Below, one piece after another: positions 46,756-55,202 of a stretch of DNA of 64,000 nucleotides. Where the stretch lies: assembly GCF_019973775.1 (NCBI RefSeq), contig NZ_AP025032.1, positions 2,046,001-2,110,000 on the forward strand, written 5' to 3'. Within the stretch, counting starts at the first letter, position 1. Every line of letters starts with the position of its first letter. The notes under the pieces were generated by a model. That model did no database searches and had not been told where the DNA came from. It worked only from the letters and a program-made list of their open reading frames with translations. The stretch comes from Aureimonas sp. SA4125. Its GTDB lineage: Bacteria; Pseudomonadota; Alphaproteobacteria; Rhizobiales; Rhizobiaceae. Made by a program: the position numbers and the translations under genes.

Positions 46756-49700
46756 GTCAAAGCCTCCAGAACGGCAATAATGTCGCCGGCACGCAATTGC
46801 CGGCCGGGCTCGGTGCGGATCTCACGGACTCGTCCGCGCTGGAGTGCGGGGACGGCGATCTCCATCTTCATCGACTCCAGAATCGCGACCGTGTCGCCCG
46901 CCTCGACGATAGCGCCGTCGGCGACGAGGATCTTCCAGACGCTTCCCGGCACATGCGTCGTCAGCGCCGAGCAACCGGCCGGCAATTCGGCGGGGTCGGG
47001 CGCAAAGGCCGCATCGGCGACCGCGTCGTCGATGCCGTCCGCCTTCCAGCGCTGGCGCTCCGCCTCGAAAGCCTCCTGCTGGCGGCGCTTGGCGACCGTG
47101 ATCGACGCGCCTTCGGTGCCAAGCATCGTCAGATGATCGCGGTAGCGAAACGCCGTTTCCTCGATCCGGATGGGATAGGCCCCATGCGGAAACGCCACGC
47201 GCGCCTCGGCCAGTTCCGCCCCGTCGACGGGGTAGAAGCGGATCTGGTCGAAGAAGCGCAGGAGCCAGGGGTTCTCGAACTCCCTCGTTTTCCGCCAGGC
47301 GTTCCAGACCTGGAGGGTCCGACCGAACAGCTGGTAGCCGCCCGGACCCTCCATCCCGTAGATGCACATGTAGGCGCCGCCGATGCCCACGGCGTTTTCC
47401 GGCGTCCAGGTGCGGGCCGGATTGTATTTCGTCGTCACCAGCCGGTGGCGCGGGTCGAGGGGCGTCGCCACCGGCGCGCCGAGATAGACGTCGCCGAGCC
47501 CCATCACGAGATAGCGGGCGTCGAAGATCGTGCGCTTGACGGCTGCCTCGTCCGCAAGGCCGTTGATGCGCCGGATGAACTCGATGTTGTCGGGGCACCA
47601 GGGTGCGTTCGGCCTGACGAGCTCCTGATACTTTCGCGCCGCCAGCTGGATGTCGGGATCGTTCCAGGACAGCGGCAGATGGACGATGCGGCTCGGGACC
47701 ACGATGTCCTCGATCGCCGGCAGCCCCCCTTCGATTTCCGCCAGCGCACCCAGCAGTCTTGCCCGTGAGAGGACCGCGGGGTCGTAATGCACCTGCAGCG
47801 AGCGGATGCCCGGCGTCAGGTCTATCACGCCCGCCAGCCGCGCCTCCTGCAAAGCGCGCATCAGCACTTCAGCCCGGAGGCGCAGGCCGATGTCGAGCGA
47901 CATGGCGCCGTATTCGACGAGGAGGTTTGCGTCGCCCTGGCGCCGGTACACGACGGGGACGGCAGCCCCGTCGTTGCGCGCAAGAACCGCGGAGCCGGCG
48001 TCCGGTCGGGCGTGGATGACGGGCCCGGCCACCGGATCGGCCGGGCGGGGGACGGGGTGGAAGCGGACGGCGTCTCCCGGCTTCAGCTGACCGATCTTCC
48101 AGAGATCCTCGGCCGCGACCACGGCCGGGCAGACGAAGCCGCCAAGACTCGGCCCGTCCGGCCCGAGAATGATCGGCGTGTCGCCGGTGAAGTCGAGCGC
48201 GCCGATGGCATAGGCGTTGTCGTGCAGGTTCGACGGGTGGAGTCCTGCTTCCCCGCCGTCGGCCCGCGCCCATTCGGGTTTTGGCCCGATCAGTCGGACG
48301 CCCGTGCGGGCGCTGTTGAAATGCACCTCGTAGGTCGCGGCGAAAAGCGTCGCGATGTCCTCTTCGGTGAAGAAGTCCGGTGCGCCGTGGGGGCCGTAGA
48401 CCACGGCAAGGGTCCAGGCATGCGAGAGGAGCGGCAATGGCTGCGCTGCCGGCTCGGAAACGTGTGGCCGCCCGCCGAAAGGCAGGATGTCTCCGGGCTT
48501 CAGCGTGCCGGTCGCATGGCCGCCGAAACCGCCGAGCGCGAAAGTCGCGCGCGATCCGAGGATTTCTGCGGCATCGAGGCCGCCGCGCACGGCAAGATAG
48601 GTCCGCTGTCCCGGCCCCTCGATGCCGCCGAGCACCAGCGTCTCGCCGGCCGACACGAGGACGGGCTCGCCCCAGGCCACCGGGCGATCGGCGATCCGTG
48701 CCGCCATCTTGGCGCCGGCGAGCGCCATCGTGGCATCGGCGTGGAAGCGGAGCGTCGGCCCCGACAGGGTCAGTTCCAGCGCGGCCGTCTCCGGCGCATT
48801 GCCGACGGCGCGATTGGCGAGGGCGAAGGAGACCGCGTCCATCGGCCCGCTCGGCGGCACGCCGACATGCCAGAGGCCGAGCCGGCCCGGCAGTTCCTGC
48901 AGGCTCGTCTGGGCGCCGGGCAGGATCACCTCGATCGCCTCGGGCCGATAGGGGAAATCACCGAGGACCGAGGTCGCGACGGCGCCATCGGCGAACATGT
49001 CGCTCCTTGCGATGGCTCTGAGATAGCCGAGATTGGTCTCGATCCCGGCGACCGTCGTCGCCTCCAGCGCCGACCGCAGGGCTGCGATGGCCGCGGGACG
49101 ATCCGCGCCACGCACGATGATCTTCGCCAGCATCGGATCGTAGAAGGGCGTGACGTCGCTGCCAGTCTCGATCCAGCCGTCGACCCGGACATTCTCGCTC
49201 GCCGGCGGAAAATTCACCGCCGTCAGCCGTCCGGCGCTCGGGCGGAAATCCTGCAGCGCGCTCTCGGCATAGAGCCGGACCTCGATCGCCGCGCCCTGGG
49301 GTGCGGTCGGCACATGGCCCGCCAGCACGTCCTCGCCGGCGGCCTGCCGGATCATCCATTCGACGAGGTCGATGCCGGTGACCATTTCGGTGACGGGGTG
49401 CTCGACCTGGAGCCGCGTGTTCACTTCGAGGAAGGCGAAATCCTCGCGTTCGGCATCGTAGACGAACTCGACCGTGCCGGCGGATGCGTAGGCGACGCTT
49501 TCACCAAGTCGTACCGCCGCATCGAGAAGCGCCGCGCGCGTCCCCGCCGAGATGCCGGGCGCGGGCGTTTCCTCGACCACCTTCTGGTGGCGGCGCTGTA
49601 GCGAGCAGTCGCGCTCGCCGAGCGCTGTCACCTGGCCTTTGCCGTTGCCGAAGATCTGCACCTCGATGTGGCGGGCGGTGGCGACGAAGCGCTCGAGATA

Positions 49701-50288
49701 GACGCGCGCGTCGCCGAAACTCGCCTGCGCCATGCGCTGCACATTGGCGAATTTTTCCGACAGGTCGGCCGCATCGCGGCAGACCTGCATGCCGATGCCG
49801 CCGCCGCCGGCCGTCGACTTCAAGATCACGGGAAAACCGATTGCCTCGGCCGCTTCCAGCGCTGCGCCGAGATCGGCGAGAAGACCCGAGCCCGGCAGCA
49901 GCGGGACGCCCGCCGCCTCGGCCAGGGCCCGCGCCGAATGCTTCAGGCCGAATGCCTCGAGATGCTCAGGCCTGGGGCCGATGAAGGCGATGCCTTCCGC
50001 CTCGAGTATCCGGGCGAAGCCGGCATTCTCCGACAGGAAGCCGTAGCCGGGATGCACCGCCTCGGCGCCGGTACGCCTGCACGCGGCGAGGATCTTTTCG
50101 ATGCAGAGATAGCTTTCCCCTGCAGGCGCAGGACCGATTACCAGATGCTCGTCCGCGTCCAGGACGGCACGGTGAAAACGGTCGGCCTCCGACGCGACGG
50201 CGACCGACGAGATGCCCATCTGCCGGAGCGTCCGCGTGATTCTCCCGACGATCTCGCCGCGATTGGCGATGAGGACCTTTCGGAACAT
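46752..50288 (-). CDS. Biotin-dependent guanidine (urea-type) carboxylase
   Basis: ATP- and biotin-dependent carboxylase of 1178 aa, annotated in most databases as urea carboxylase. The order is: biotin carboxylase with ATP-grasp (residues 1-450, KSTAGGGGIGM and EVNTRLQVEHPVTEM), two carboxyltransferase-type AHS domains (about 470-1060; YGPHGAPDFFT, MCIYGMEGPGGYQLFGRT) and a C-terminal biotinyl domain with Lys1141 in LESMKMEI. In operons with the two DUF1989 proteins and a ykkC riboswitch, the known substrate is guanidine, giving carboxyguanidine. That context is present here. The guanidine/urea choice depends on one active-site residue that I cannot align by eye. Confidence 0.93.
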   Translation of the reverse strand: MFRKVLIANRGEIVGRITRTLRQMGISSVAVASEADRFHRAVLDADEHLVIGPAPAGESYLCIEKILAACRRTGAEAVHPGYGFLSENAGFARILEAEGIAFIGPRPEHLEAFGLKHSARALAEAAGVPLLPGSGLLADLGAALEAAEAIGFPVILKSTAGGGGIGMQVCRDAADLSEKFANVQRMAQASFGDARVYLERFVATARHIEVQIFGNGKGQVTALGERDCSLQRRHQKVVEETPAPGISAGTRAALLDAAVRLGESVAYASAGTVEFVYDAEREDFAFLEVNTRLQVEHPVTEMVTGIDLVEWMIRQAAGEDVLAGHVPTAPQGAAIEVRLYAESALQDFRPSAGRLTAVNFPPASENVRVDGWIETGSDVTPFYDPMLAKIIVRGADRPAAIAALRSALEATTVAGIETNLGYLRAIARSDMFADGAVATSVLGDFPYRPEAIEVILPGAQTSLQELPGRLGLWHVGVPPSGPMDAVSFALANRAVGNAPETAALELTLSGPTLRFHADATMALAGAKMAARIADRPVAWGEPVLVSAGETLVLGGIEGPGQRTYLAVRGGLDAAEILGSRATFALGGFGGHATGTLKPGDILPFGGRPHVSEPAAQPLPLLSHAWTLAVVYGPHGAPDFFTEEDIATLFAATYEVHFNSARTGVRLIGPKPEWARADGGEAGLHPSNLHDNAYAIGALDFTGDTPIILGPDGPSLGGFVCPAVVAAEDLWKIGQLKPGDAVRFHPVPRPADPVAGPVIHARPDAGSAVLARNDGAAVPVVYRRQGDANLLVEYGAMSLDIGLRLRAEVLMRALQEARLAGVIDLTPGIRSLQVHYDPAVLSRARLLGALAEIEGGLPAIEDIVVPSRIVHLPLSWNDPDIQLAARKYQELVRPNAPWCPDNIEFIRRINGLADEAAVKRTIFDARYLVMGLGDVYLGAPVATPLDPRHRLVTTKYNPARTWTPENAVGIGGAYMCIYGMEGPGGYQLFGRTLQVWNAWRKTREFENPWLLRFFDQIRFYPVDGAELAEARVAFPHGAYPIRIEETAFRYRDHLTMLGTEGASITVAKRRQQEAFEAERQRWKADGIDDAVADAAFAPDPAELPAGCSALTTHVPGSVWKILVADGAIVEAGDTVAILESMKMEIAVPALQRGRVREIRTEPGRQLRAGDIIAVLEALT

Positions 50289-50291
50289 GCC

Positions 50292-50942
50292 TCAGAGACC
50301 TTCGGGCGGGAAGATCTGGACGCGGATCGGGGTCGGATCGAAGCCGTTGCAGGGATTGTTGACCTGCGGACAGTTGGAGATGACGCAGAGGACGTCCATC
50401 GCCGCCACCATCTCGACCGTGCCGCCGGGTTCCGACAGGCCGTCGGCGATGACGAGATCGCCGGCCGGGTCGATCGGCACGTTCATGAAGAAGTTGATGT
50501 TCGGCACGATGTCACGCTTGCTCATGCCTTGGCGCGAGACCTCGAGCAGGAAGTTTTCGCGGCAGGAATGGAGATAGCGTGTCTCCTCGCCGAACCGGGC
50601 GGTGTTGGATTCGCAGGAGCAGGCGCCGGCAGACGTGTCGTGCCGGCCGCAGCTATCGGCGGTGATGGTCAGCATGACCCGGCCCTCGTTGGAGAGGAGT
50701 TTTGTGCCGGTGCCGAGATAGGCAGCGCCTTGCGCCCGCAGCGTATCCTGCGCGCTGTAGCGCTCGCCAAAGTCGTCGGCGCGGTAGAAGAGCGTATCGA
50801 CCGCCTGCTGCCCAAAGCTGTCGACAAGGCGCAGCGTCTCGCCTTGGCGCACGATGCCGGACCAGGGAGCGCGCGCGGGAACGACATGGTCGAGGCGGGG
50901 CAGGGGTACATGAGAGGGGGAGCCGTCGAAGATCGGGGGCAT
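50292..50942 (-). CDS. DUF1989 protein, carboxyguanidine deiminase subunit (urea carboxylase-associated protein 1)
   Basis: A 216-aa DUF1989 protein. Pairs of such proteins, long called urea carboxylase-associated proteins, form a heteromeric carboxyguanidine deiminase (CgdA/CgdB) that turns carboxyguanidine into allophanate. This subunit has a Cys/His-rich centre (DSCGRHDTSAGACSCESN, later LHSCRENFLLE and ISNCPQVNNPC) that looks like a metal site; its partner lacks the cysteines. QGETLRLVDSFGQQAVDTLFY and VPNINFFMNVPID are family patterns. It ends 4 bp before the carboxylase gene. Which of CgdA/CgdB it is I leave open. Confidence 0.88.
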   Translation of the reverse strand: MPPIFDGSPSHVPLPRLDHVVPARAPWSGIVRQGETLRLVDSFGQQAVDTLFYRADDFGERYSAQDTLRAQGAAYLGTGTKLLSNEGRVMLTITADSCGRHDTSAGACSCESNTARFGEETRYLHSCRENFLLEVSRQGMSKRDIVPNINFFMNVPIDPAGDLVIADGLSEPGGTVEMVAAMDVLCVISNCPQVNNPCNGFDPTPIRVQIFPPEGL

Positions 50943-50953
50943 GCTCTGGTCCT

Positions 50954-51778
50954 TCAGCCGGCGAGGTAAGTGAGTGTGTTGTCGAAGCCGCGTCTGGCTT
51001 CGATCGAGGCGTTGCGGCAGAGATCATCGCGACCGGGCTCGGTGCCCTTGAAGCGGATCGCCTCGACGGGTCCCGGCGCATAGACGGGGGCGGGGTCGAG
51101 CGGATGCGGCGCGCAGGAGACGACGAGAAGAAGATCCATTTCGGCCCGGAGGTCGACGAACCCGCCTCGCTGCCGCCCGCCGTTCCGCCATTCCAACGCA
51201 CCGTCAGCGGTGACCGAGACCGGGGCGAAGAAGGTGACGCAGGGCGCAATGTCACGGCGCGACAGGCCAAGCTTCAGCGCGCCCTGGATGAAGTTGTCGC
51301 GGGTATTGCGGAAACTCCCCTCGCCGAACCGCAACAGGGTCGAGGCCGCGGTCGAGCCGCCGGCGAGCGCGTCATGCGCGGCGCTCGTATCCTCGGTGAT
51401 CGACAGGAGAACGCGGCCCATGTCGGAGAAGATCACGCGTCCCTTGCGAAGGCGCGCCGACCACTGGATCTTCATCGTATCGGCATGGTTCAGCCGCTCC
51501 GACGGGTCGGCCGCGTTCCAGGCGAGAAGCGAGGCCGCGGCCGTTCCCTCGACATCGACCAGCCGCAGCGTCTCGCCGCGCTTCAGCCGCAGCGGCGCAT
51601 ACCAGCCGCCGGGGATGGTCTCGCGGCCGACCACGGTCGCGGGATCGATCGGGACTGCGTCCGGCGCCGTCGGGCCGGGCAGGGCCTCCGGGGAAACGCC
51701 GGTTCCGGCCGATTTCAGCGCATCATAGCGGCGCCTGTGTTCGGCCGTGGCGGCGCGGGCGTCCTCGGTCTGGGGCAT
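50954..51778 (-). CDS. DUF1989 protein, carboxyguanidine deiminase subunit (urea carboxylase-associated protein 2)
   Basis: Second DUF1989 protein, 274 aa from 51778 (MPQTEDARAATAEHRRRYDA). It has the family pattern KRGETLRLVDVEGTAAASLLAWN and NFIQGALKLGLSRRDIAPCVTFFAPVSV, and an N-terminal helical extension. TEDTSAAHDAL keeps the His of the putative active site but not the neighbouring cysteines found in its partner, which suggests the catalytic metal is held by one subunit only. It lies 10 bp after the ATPase stop and 11 bp before its partner. Confidence 0.87.
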   Translation of the reverse strand: MPQTEDARAATAEHRRRYDALKSAGTGVSPEALPGPTAPDAVPIDPATVVGRETIPGGWYAPLRLKRGETLRLVDVEGTAAASLLAWNAADPSERLNHADTMKIQWSARLRKGRVIFSDMGRVLLSITEDTSAAHDALAGGSTAASTLLRFGEGSFRNTRDNFIQGALKLGLSRRDIAPCVTFFAPVSVTADGALEWRNGGRQRGGFVDLRAEMDLLLVVSCAPHPLDPAPVYAPGPVEAIRFKGTEPGRDDLCRNASIEARRGFDNTLTYLAG

Positions 51779-51788
51779 GGGGGGTCCT

Positions 51789-52631
51789 TCAGGCGGAAAG
51801 CGCCGGGTCGTCCCGGCCAGGAGAGAACACCGTCGCCGCGTCGTCGCGGGCCGGGGGAGGCGGTGGCGCCATTGGCGGGACTTCCGTGCCGAGCGGTGCG
51901 GCGAGGCGCGGCGGCCAGAGCGCGATGTCGCGGGTGATCGTCGCGCCGTAGCGCTCGCGCTCCTCCGGCCGGTCGCGCGGACGCTCGAAGGCGACCACCC
52001 GCGACGCCAGGCCAAAGGCCTCGGACAGGTCGTGCGTCACCATCACGACGGTGAGGTCGGCGCTGTTCCAGATCCGGCGCATCAGGGCGTGGATATCGGC
52101 GCGGATGCCCCGGTCGAGGGCGCCGAAGGGCTCGTCGAGGAGAAGGATCTTTGGCCGCTGCATCAGCGCCTGCGCAAGGGCAAGTCGCTGCTGCATGCCG
52201 CCCGACAGCTGCGCCGGATATTTATCCTCCTGGCCGCCAAGACCGACCTCGACAAGCAGTGCCATGGCGTCGTCGCGCGCGCGGCGCCGGTCGGCGCCGA
52301 ACAGCCGGGCGAGGACGCCGCCGGTCTGGAATTCGCGCGCCAACATGACGTTTCCAACCGCCGTCAGGTGCGGAAAGACGGAATAGCGCTGGAAGACGAC
52401 ACCACGGTCCGGACCGGCCTCGGCGGCAAGAGGCCGTCCGTTCAGGAGGATCTCGCCCCGCGTCGGCCTTTCCTGCGAGAGGAGCATGCGCAGGAAGGTG
52501 GTCTTGCCGCAGCCGGACGGGCCGACGAGCGCCACGAAGGCGCGGGGCGCGATGTCGAGATCGATGCGCTCGAGGACGACCTGGTCGCCGAACTCCTTCC
52601 AGACGTTGCGGATGGAGAGGGTGCCGCTCAT
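51789..52631 (-). CDS. Guanidine-operon ABC transporter ATP-binding protein
   Basis: ATPase of the nitrate/sulfonate/taurine family, 280 aa from 52631 (MSGTLSIRNVWKEFGDQVVL). Walker A is GPSGCGKTT, signature LSGGMQQRLALAQAL, Walker B ILLLDEPFGALD and H-loop MVTHDLSEA. The C-terminal 50 residues are Pro-rich (PPMAPPPPPARDD). It overlaps the permease stop by 4 nt. By position it powers uptake of guanidine or a guanidine-releasing compound. Confidence 0.93.
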   Translation of the reverse strand: MSGTLSIRNVWKEFGDQVVLERIDLDIAPRAFVALVGPSGCGKTTFLRMLLSQERPTRGEILLNGRPLAAEAGPDRGVVFQRYSVFPHLTAVGNVMLAREFQTGGVLARLFGADRRRARDDAMALLVEVGLGGQEDKYPAQLSGGMQQRLALAQALMQRPKILLLDEPFGALDRGIRADIHALMRRIWNSADLTVVMVTHDLSEAFGLASRVVAFERPRDRPEERERYGATITRDIALWPPRLAAPLGTEVPPMAPPPPPARDDAATVFSPGRDDPALSA

Positions 52632-53506
52632 CCGGCTCTCCCGGCAAACCAGGGAAAGGCCTTTGCCTGAAGGCGGCGCAGACAGAGATCCATCAGGAAG
52701 GCGAGGAGGGTGATCCAGGCGACATACGGCAGGATCACCTCCATCGAGAGGTAGCGACGGACGAGGAAGATGCGGTAGCCGAGCCCCGATTCCGACGCGA
52801 TGGCCTCGGCCGCGATCAGGAACAGCCAGGCCGGTCCGAGCGACAGGCGCAGCGAATCCAGAAGCCTTGGCAGGACCTGCGGCAGCGTCACCCGGAGGGC
52901 GATCTGCCAGCTGCTGCTGCCGAGCGTCTCTGCCTTGATCGTCTGCTCGCGCGGCAGCTCCTCGACGCGGGCGGCAAGGTCGCGGATGAGGAAAGGCGTG
53001 ATGCCGATGGTGATGAGGGTGATCTTGGCACTCTCGCCAAGACCGAGAAGAATGAAGAGGATCGGCAGCAGCGCCAGTGGCGGCACCATCGACACTACCG
53101 CGACGAACGGCGCGAAGGTCGCGCGCGCCAGCGGCAGGAGGCCGAGGACGAGCCCCGTGACGAGGCCGACGATCGTGGCGATGGCGAGCGCCGACAGGAG
53201 CCGCTGCAGGCTCGCCAGCGTATCGACCCACATGAGGTAGTCGCCGCTGCGGGCGTCGGGCGTGAACGCCATGCGCTTCACACCGTCGACGAGGTCGGCA
53301 AAGGCCGGCAGCAGCTTGTCCGCCGGATTGGCGGCCAGCCGCGCCTCGGAAGCGACGGCATAGACGAGGATGGCGAGGACGAACGGCAGGAGGGCCAGAA
53401 ACAGCGCGCCCGTCCGGCTTGGTCGCCGGTTGATCCAGCGCAGCCCTTTTGTCCGGCCGGGGGAAGGGCCTGATGGGGCGACAGGAGGGATATAGACCCG
53501 TGACAT
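52628..53506 (-). CDS. Guanidine-operon ABC transporter permease
   Basis: Inner-membrane permease of 292 aa from 53506; ATG 53518 is an alternative. The longer frame to 53794 runs through the riboswitch and is rejected. A Pro-rich cytoplasmic N-terminus precedes six hydrophobic segments. VSMVPPLALLPILFILLGLGESAK is the typical loop of nitrate/sulfonate-type permeases, and IKAETLGSSSWQIALRVTLPQ is the EAA region. It is the first gene behind the second guanidine-I riboswitch. Confidence 0.92.
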   Translation of the reverse strand: MSRVYIPPVAPSGPSPGRTKGLRWINRRPSRTGALFLALLPFVLAILVYAVASEARLAANPADKLLPAFADLVDGVKRMAFTPDARSGDYLMWVDTLASLQRLLSALAIATIVGLVTGLVLGLLPLARATFAPFVAVVSMVPPLALLPILFILLGLGESAKITLITIGITPFLIRDLAARVEELPREQTIKAETLGSSSWQIALRVTLPQVLPRLLDSLRLSLGPAWLFLIAAEAIASESGLGYRIFLVRRYLSMEVILPYVAWITLLAFLMDLCLRRLQAKAFPWFAGRAG

Positions 53507-53565
53507 CGGCGGCGGCATTCCCTGACGAGCGTTCAGCAACCGGCAGCGCCGGTCCGTTGGCTTGC

Positions 53566-53680
53566 GAGGTCTCCCGGGTTTTTGTCCCGCCGTGCGCCGT
53601 GCGGATGTCTCCCGCCCGGCGGCAGCTCTCGGACCAGCATCTCTCCCGAGGGACGAGACCGGAACCCTAGCCGCCAACTC
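53566..53680 (-). ncRNA. Guanidine-I (ykkC) riboswitch 2, upstream of permease
   Basis: On the minus strand the conserved ykkC blocks occur in order: CTAGGGTTCCGG (53659-53670), GGTCCGAGAG (53626-53635), ACGG (53590-53593) and then GGGACAAAAACCCGGGAGA (ending at 53570). The last block differs from the usual AAAAGCCCGGGAGA by one base. The hairpin ACCGGC-gct-GCCGGT (53539-53553) follows and may be the expression platform; there is no T run, so control may be translational. The genes behind it are permease, ATPase, both deiminase subunits, carboxylase and allophanate hydrolase. Confidence 0.92.
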
Positions 53681-53857
53681 AAAACGTCCCACGCAAGGAC
53701 CGTGCCAGACTGCAGCGGCCTGTCTCCCGGACTGCGCCGCGTGTGACATGGGCCAGCTTGCTCGAATATTAGGCATCTGCACGGTTGCATGCATGGAAAT
53801 GTGGCCGGACTCATTTCCGGCCGTTGCCGGCGCCGACTGGCGACGCCGGCAAGTTTG

Positions 53858-54925
53858 CTACAGCTTGCCGTCGGCTGCGGCCTGCATGAAGACCGGGTCA
53901 AAGCGCAGCTTGACGTTGGCGGGATCGCCGAGCGTGTCGCCGTTCGCGAGCGCGATACCGACGATGTCGGCCGAAGCGGCACCGGCGCCGAACAGGCCCT
54001 TGGCGAAGAGGAACTGGCGAACGGCGTCCATCTTGGCGCTGAGGTCGGCACTGTTGACGAAGTCGAGGCCGGCCTGGGGCGTCGCGAACAGGTTCGTCGC
54101 CGAGAGTTGCGACTCGAAACCCTTCTGATCCGTGCCGGAGGAGGCACCCATGGCGGCGCGGGCGGCGGCGCCCTCGGGCGTTTCGGCGGTCATGACTCCC
54201 ATGGTCTCATACCAGATCCCGGCCAGTGCCTTGCCGAAGGCAGGATTGTCGGCGAGGACCTCGGTCTTGGCCACGGTGAGGTCCATGATCTCGCCCGGGA
54301 TCTTCGAGGAATCGAAGATCGCCGTGCCATTGCCGGCGGCGACGATCTCGGAGGCCAGCGGGTTCCAGGTGACGACGGTGGAGACATCAGGCGTCGCCGC
54401 GGCAGCGACCATGTCGGCATCGGAAGTGTTGACGACGGTGACGTCCCTCGACGTCAGGCCGGCGGTTTCGAGCGCGCGCACGAGAAGATATTCCGAGACC
54501 GACAGCTCGACGAGGTTGATCTTCTCGCCCTTCAGGCCGGCCACGTCCTTGGCGTTCTTGGCGATGACCATGTCGTTGCCGTTCGAATAGTCGTTGATCA
54601 CCACCACGGATGTGTCGACGCCACCAGCCGAGGGAATCGACAGCGCGTCCATGTTGGTAAGGGTCACGGCGTCGTAGTCGGACGCCGTGAACTGGTTGAT
54701 CGACTCGACGTAGTCATTGAACTGCGTGACCTCGATCGTGATGCCGTACTTGTCGGCCCATTTCTTGACGATACCGGTGTCATCGGCCCAGCCCCAGGGC
54801 ATCCAGCCGACATAGATCGACCAGCCGAGCTTGAAGGCGGTCTTTTCCGCGGCGATCGCGGCGGTGGGGGCCGTGGCCAGCGCGACAGCCAGAAGGGTCG
54901 CGGATACGAGGGATTTGATGCGCAT
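53858..54925 (-). CDS. Guanidine-operon ABC transporter substrate-binding protein
   Basis: Periplasmic receptor of the NMT1/TauA type, 355 aa, like the binding proteins usually called 'urea carboxylase-related ABC transporter periplasmic protein'. The signal peptide is MRIKSLVSATLLAVALATAPTAAIA. The mature part (FKLGWSIYVGWMPWGWADDTGIVKKWADKYG) is rich in Trp, which suits binding of a small planar cation. It has its own riboswitch upstream and is separated from the permease by the second one. Confidence 0.9.
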   Translation of the reverse strand: MRIKSLVSATLLAVALATAPTAAIAAEKTAFKLGWSIYVGWMPWGWADDTGIVKKWADKYGITIEVTQFNDYVESINQFTASDYDAVTLTNMDALSIPSAGGVDTSVVVINDYSNGNDMVIAKNAKDVAGLKGEKINLVELSVSEYLLVRALETAGLTSRDVTVVNTSDADMVAAAATPDVSTVVTWNPLASEIVAAGNGTAIFDSSKIPGEIMDLTVAKTEVLADNPAFGKALAGIWYETMGVMTAETPEGAAARAAMGASSGTDQKGFESQLSATNLFATPQAGLDFVNSADLSAKMDAVRQFLFAKGLFGAGAASADIVGIALANGDTLGDPANVKLRFDPVFMQAAADGKL

Positions 54926-54997
54926 GGAGAGCCTTTCGGGCGACGGTTGGGACAGAGCGACGCACAGCCTTGAGGGCAGCGCGCCCTCCAGCCTGTC

Positions 54998-55096
54998 GAG
55001 GTCTCCCGGGCTTTTCCCCCGCCGTGGACCCGCCTATCGGGGCGGGCGAAAGCTCTCGGTCGCAGACGCCACATGGCCGGAACCCTAGCTTTCAAC
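54998..55096 (-). ncRNA. Guanidine-I (ykkC) riboswitch 1, upstream of binding protein
   Basis: Minus-strand blocks in ykkC order: CTAGGGTTCCGG (55077-55088), ACCGAGAG (55053-55060; consensus CCGAGAG kept), ACGG (55022-55025) and GGGAAAAGCCCGGGAGA (55002-55018). The binding-protein ATG is 72 nt downstream. A 6-bp hairpin GAGGGC-gcgct-GCCCTC lies in between. The ykkC class also contains ppGpp, PRPP and nucleotide variants; the operon content argues for guanidine. Confidence 0.93.
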
Positions 55097-55202
55097 TCAC
55101 GTCGATCGAAGCAAGTTCGGTGCCATCTCGCGGAATGCCCGTCCGCCGCATTCCGCGCAGAACCTCGGGGCCACCATCAATTCCGGTGCGCGAGGATGGC
55201 CG

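Noticed and set aside
53518..53794. N-terminal extension of the guanidine-operon permease
   Set aside because: The frame is open but runs through the conserved ykkC riboswitch blocks; the protein it would encode is Arg/Ser-rich and unlike permeases.
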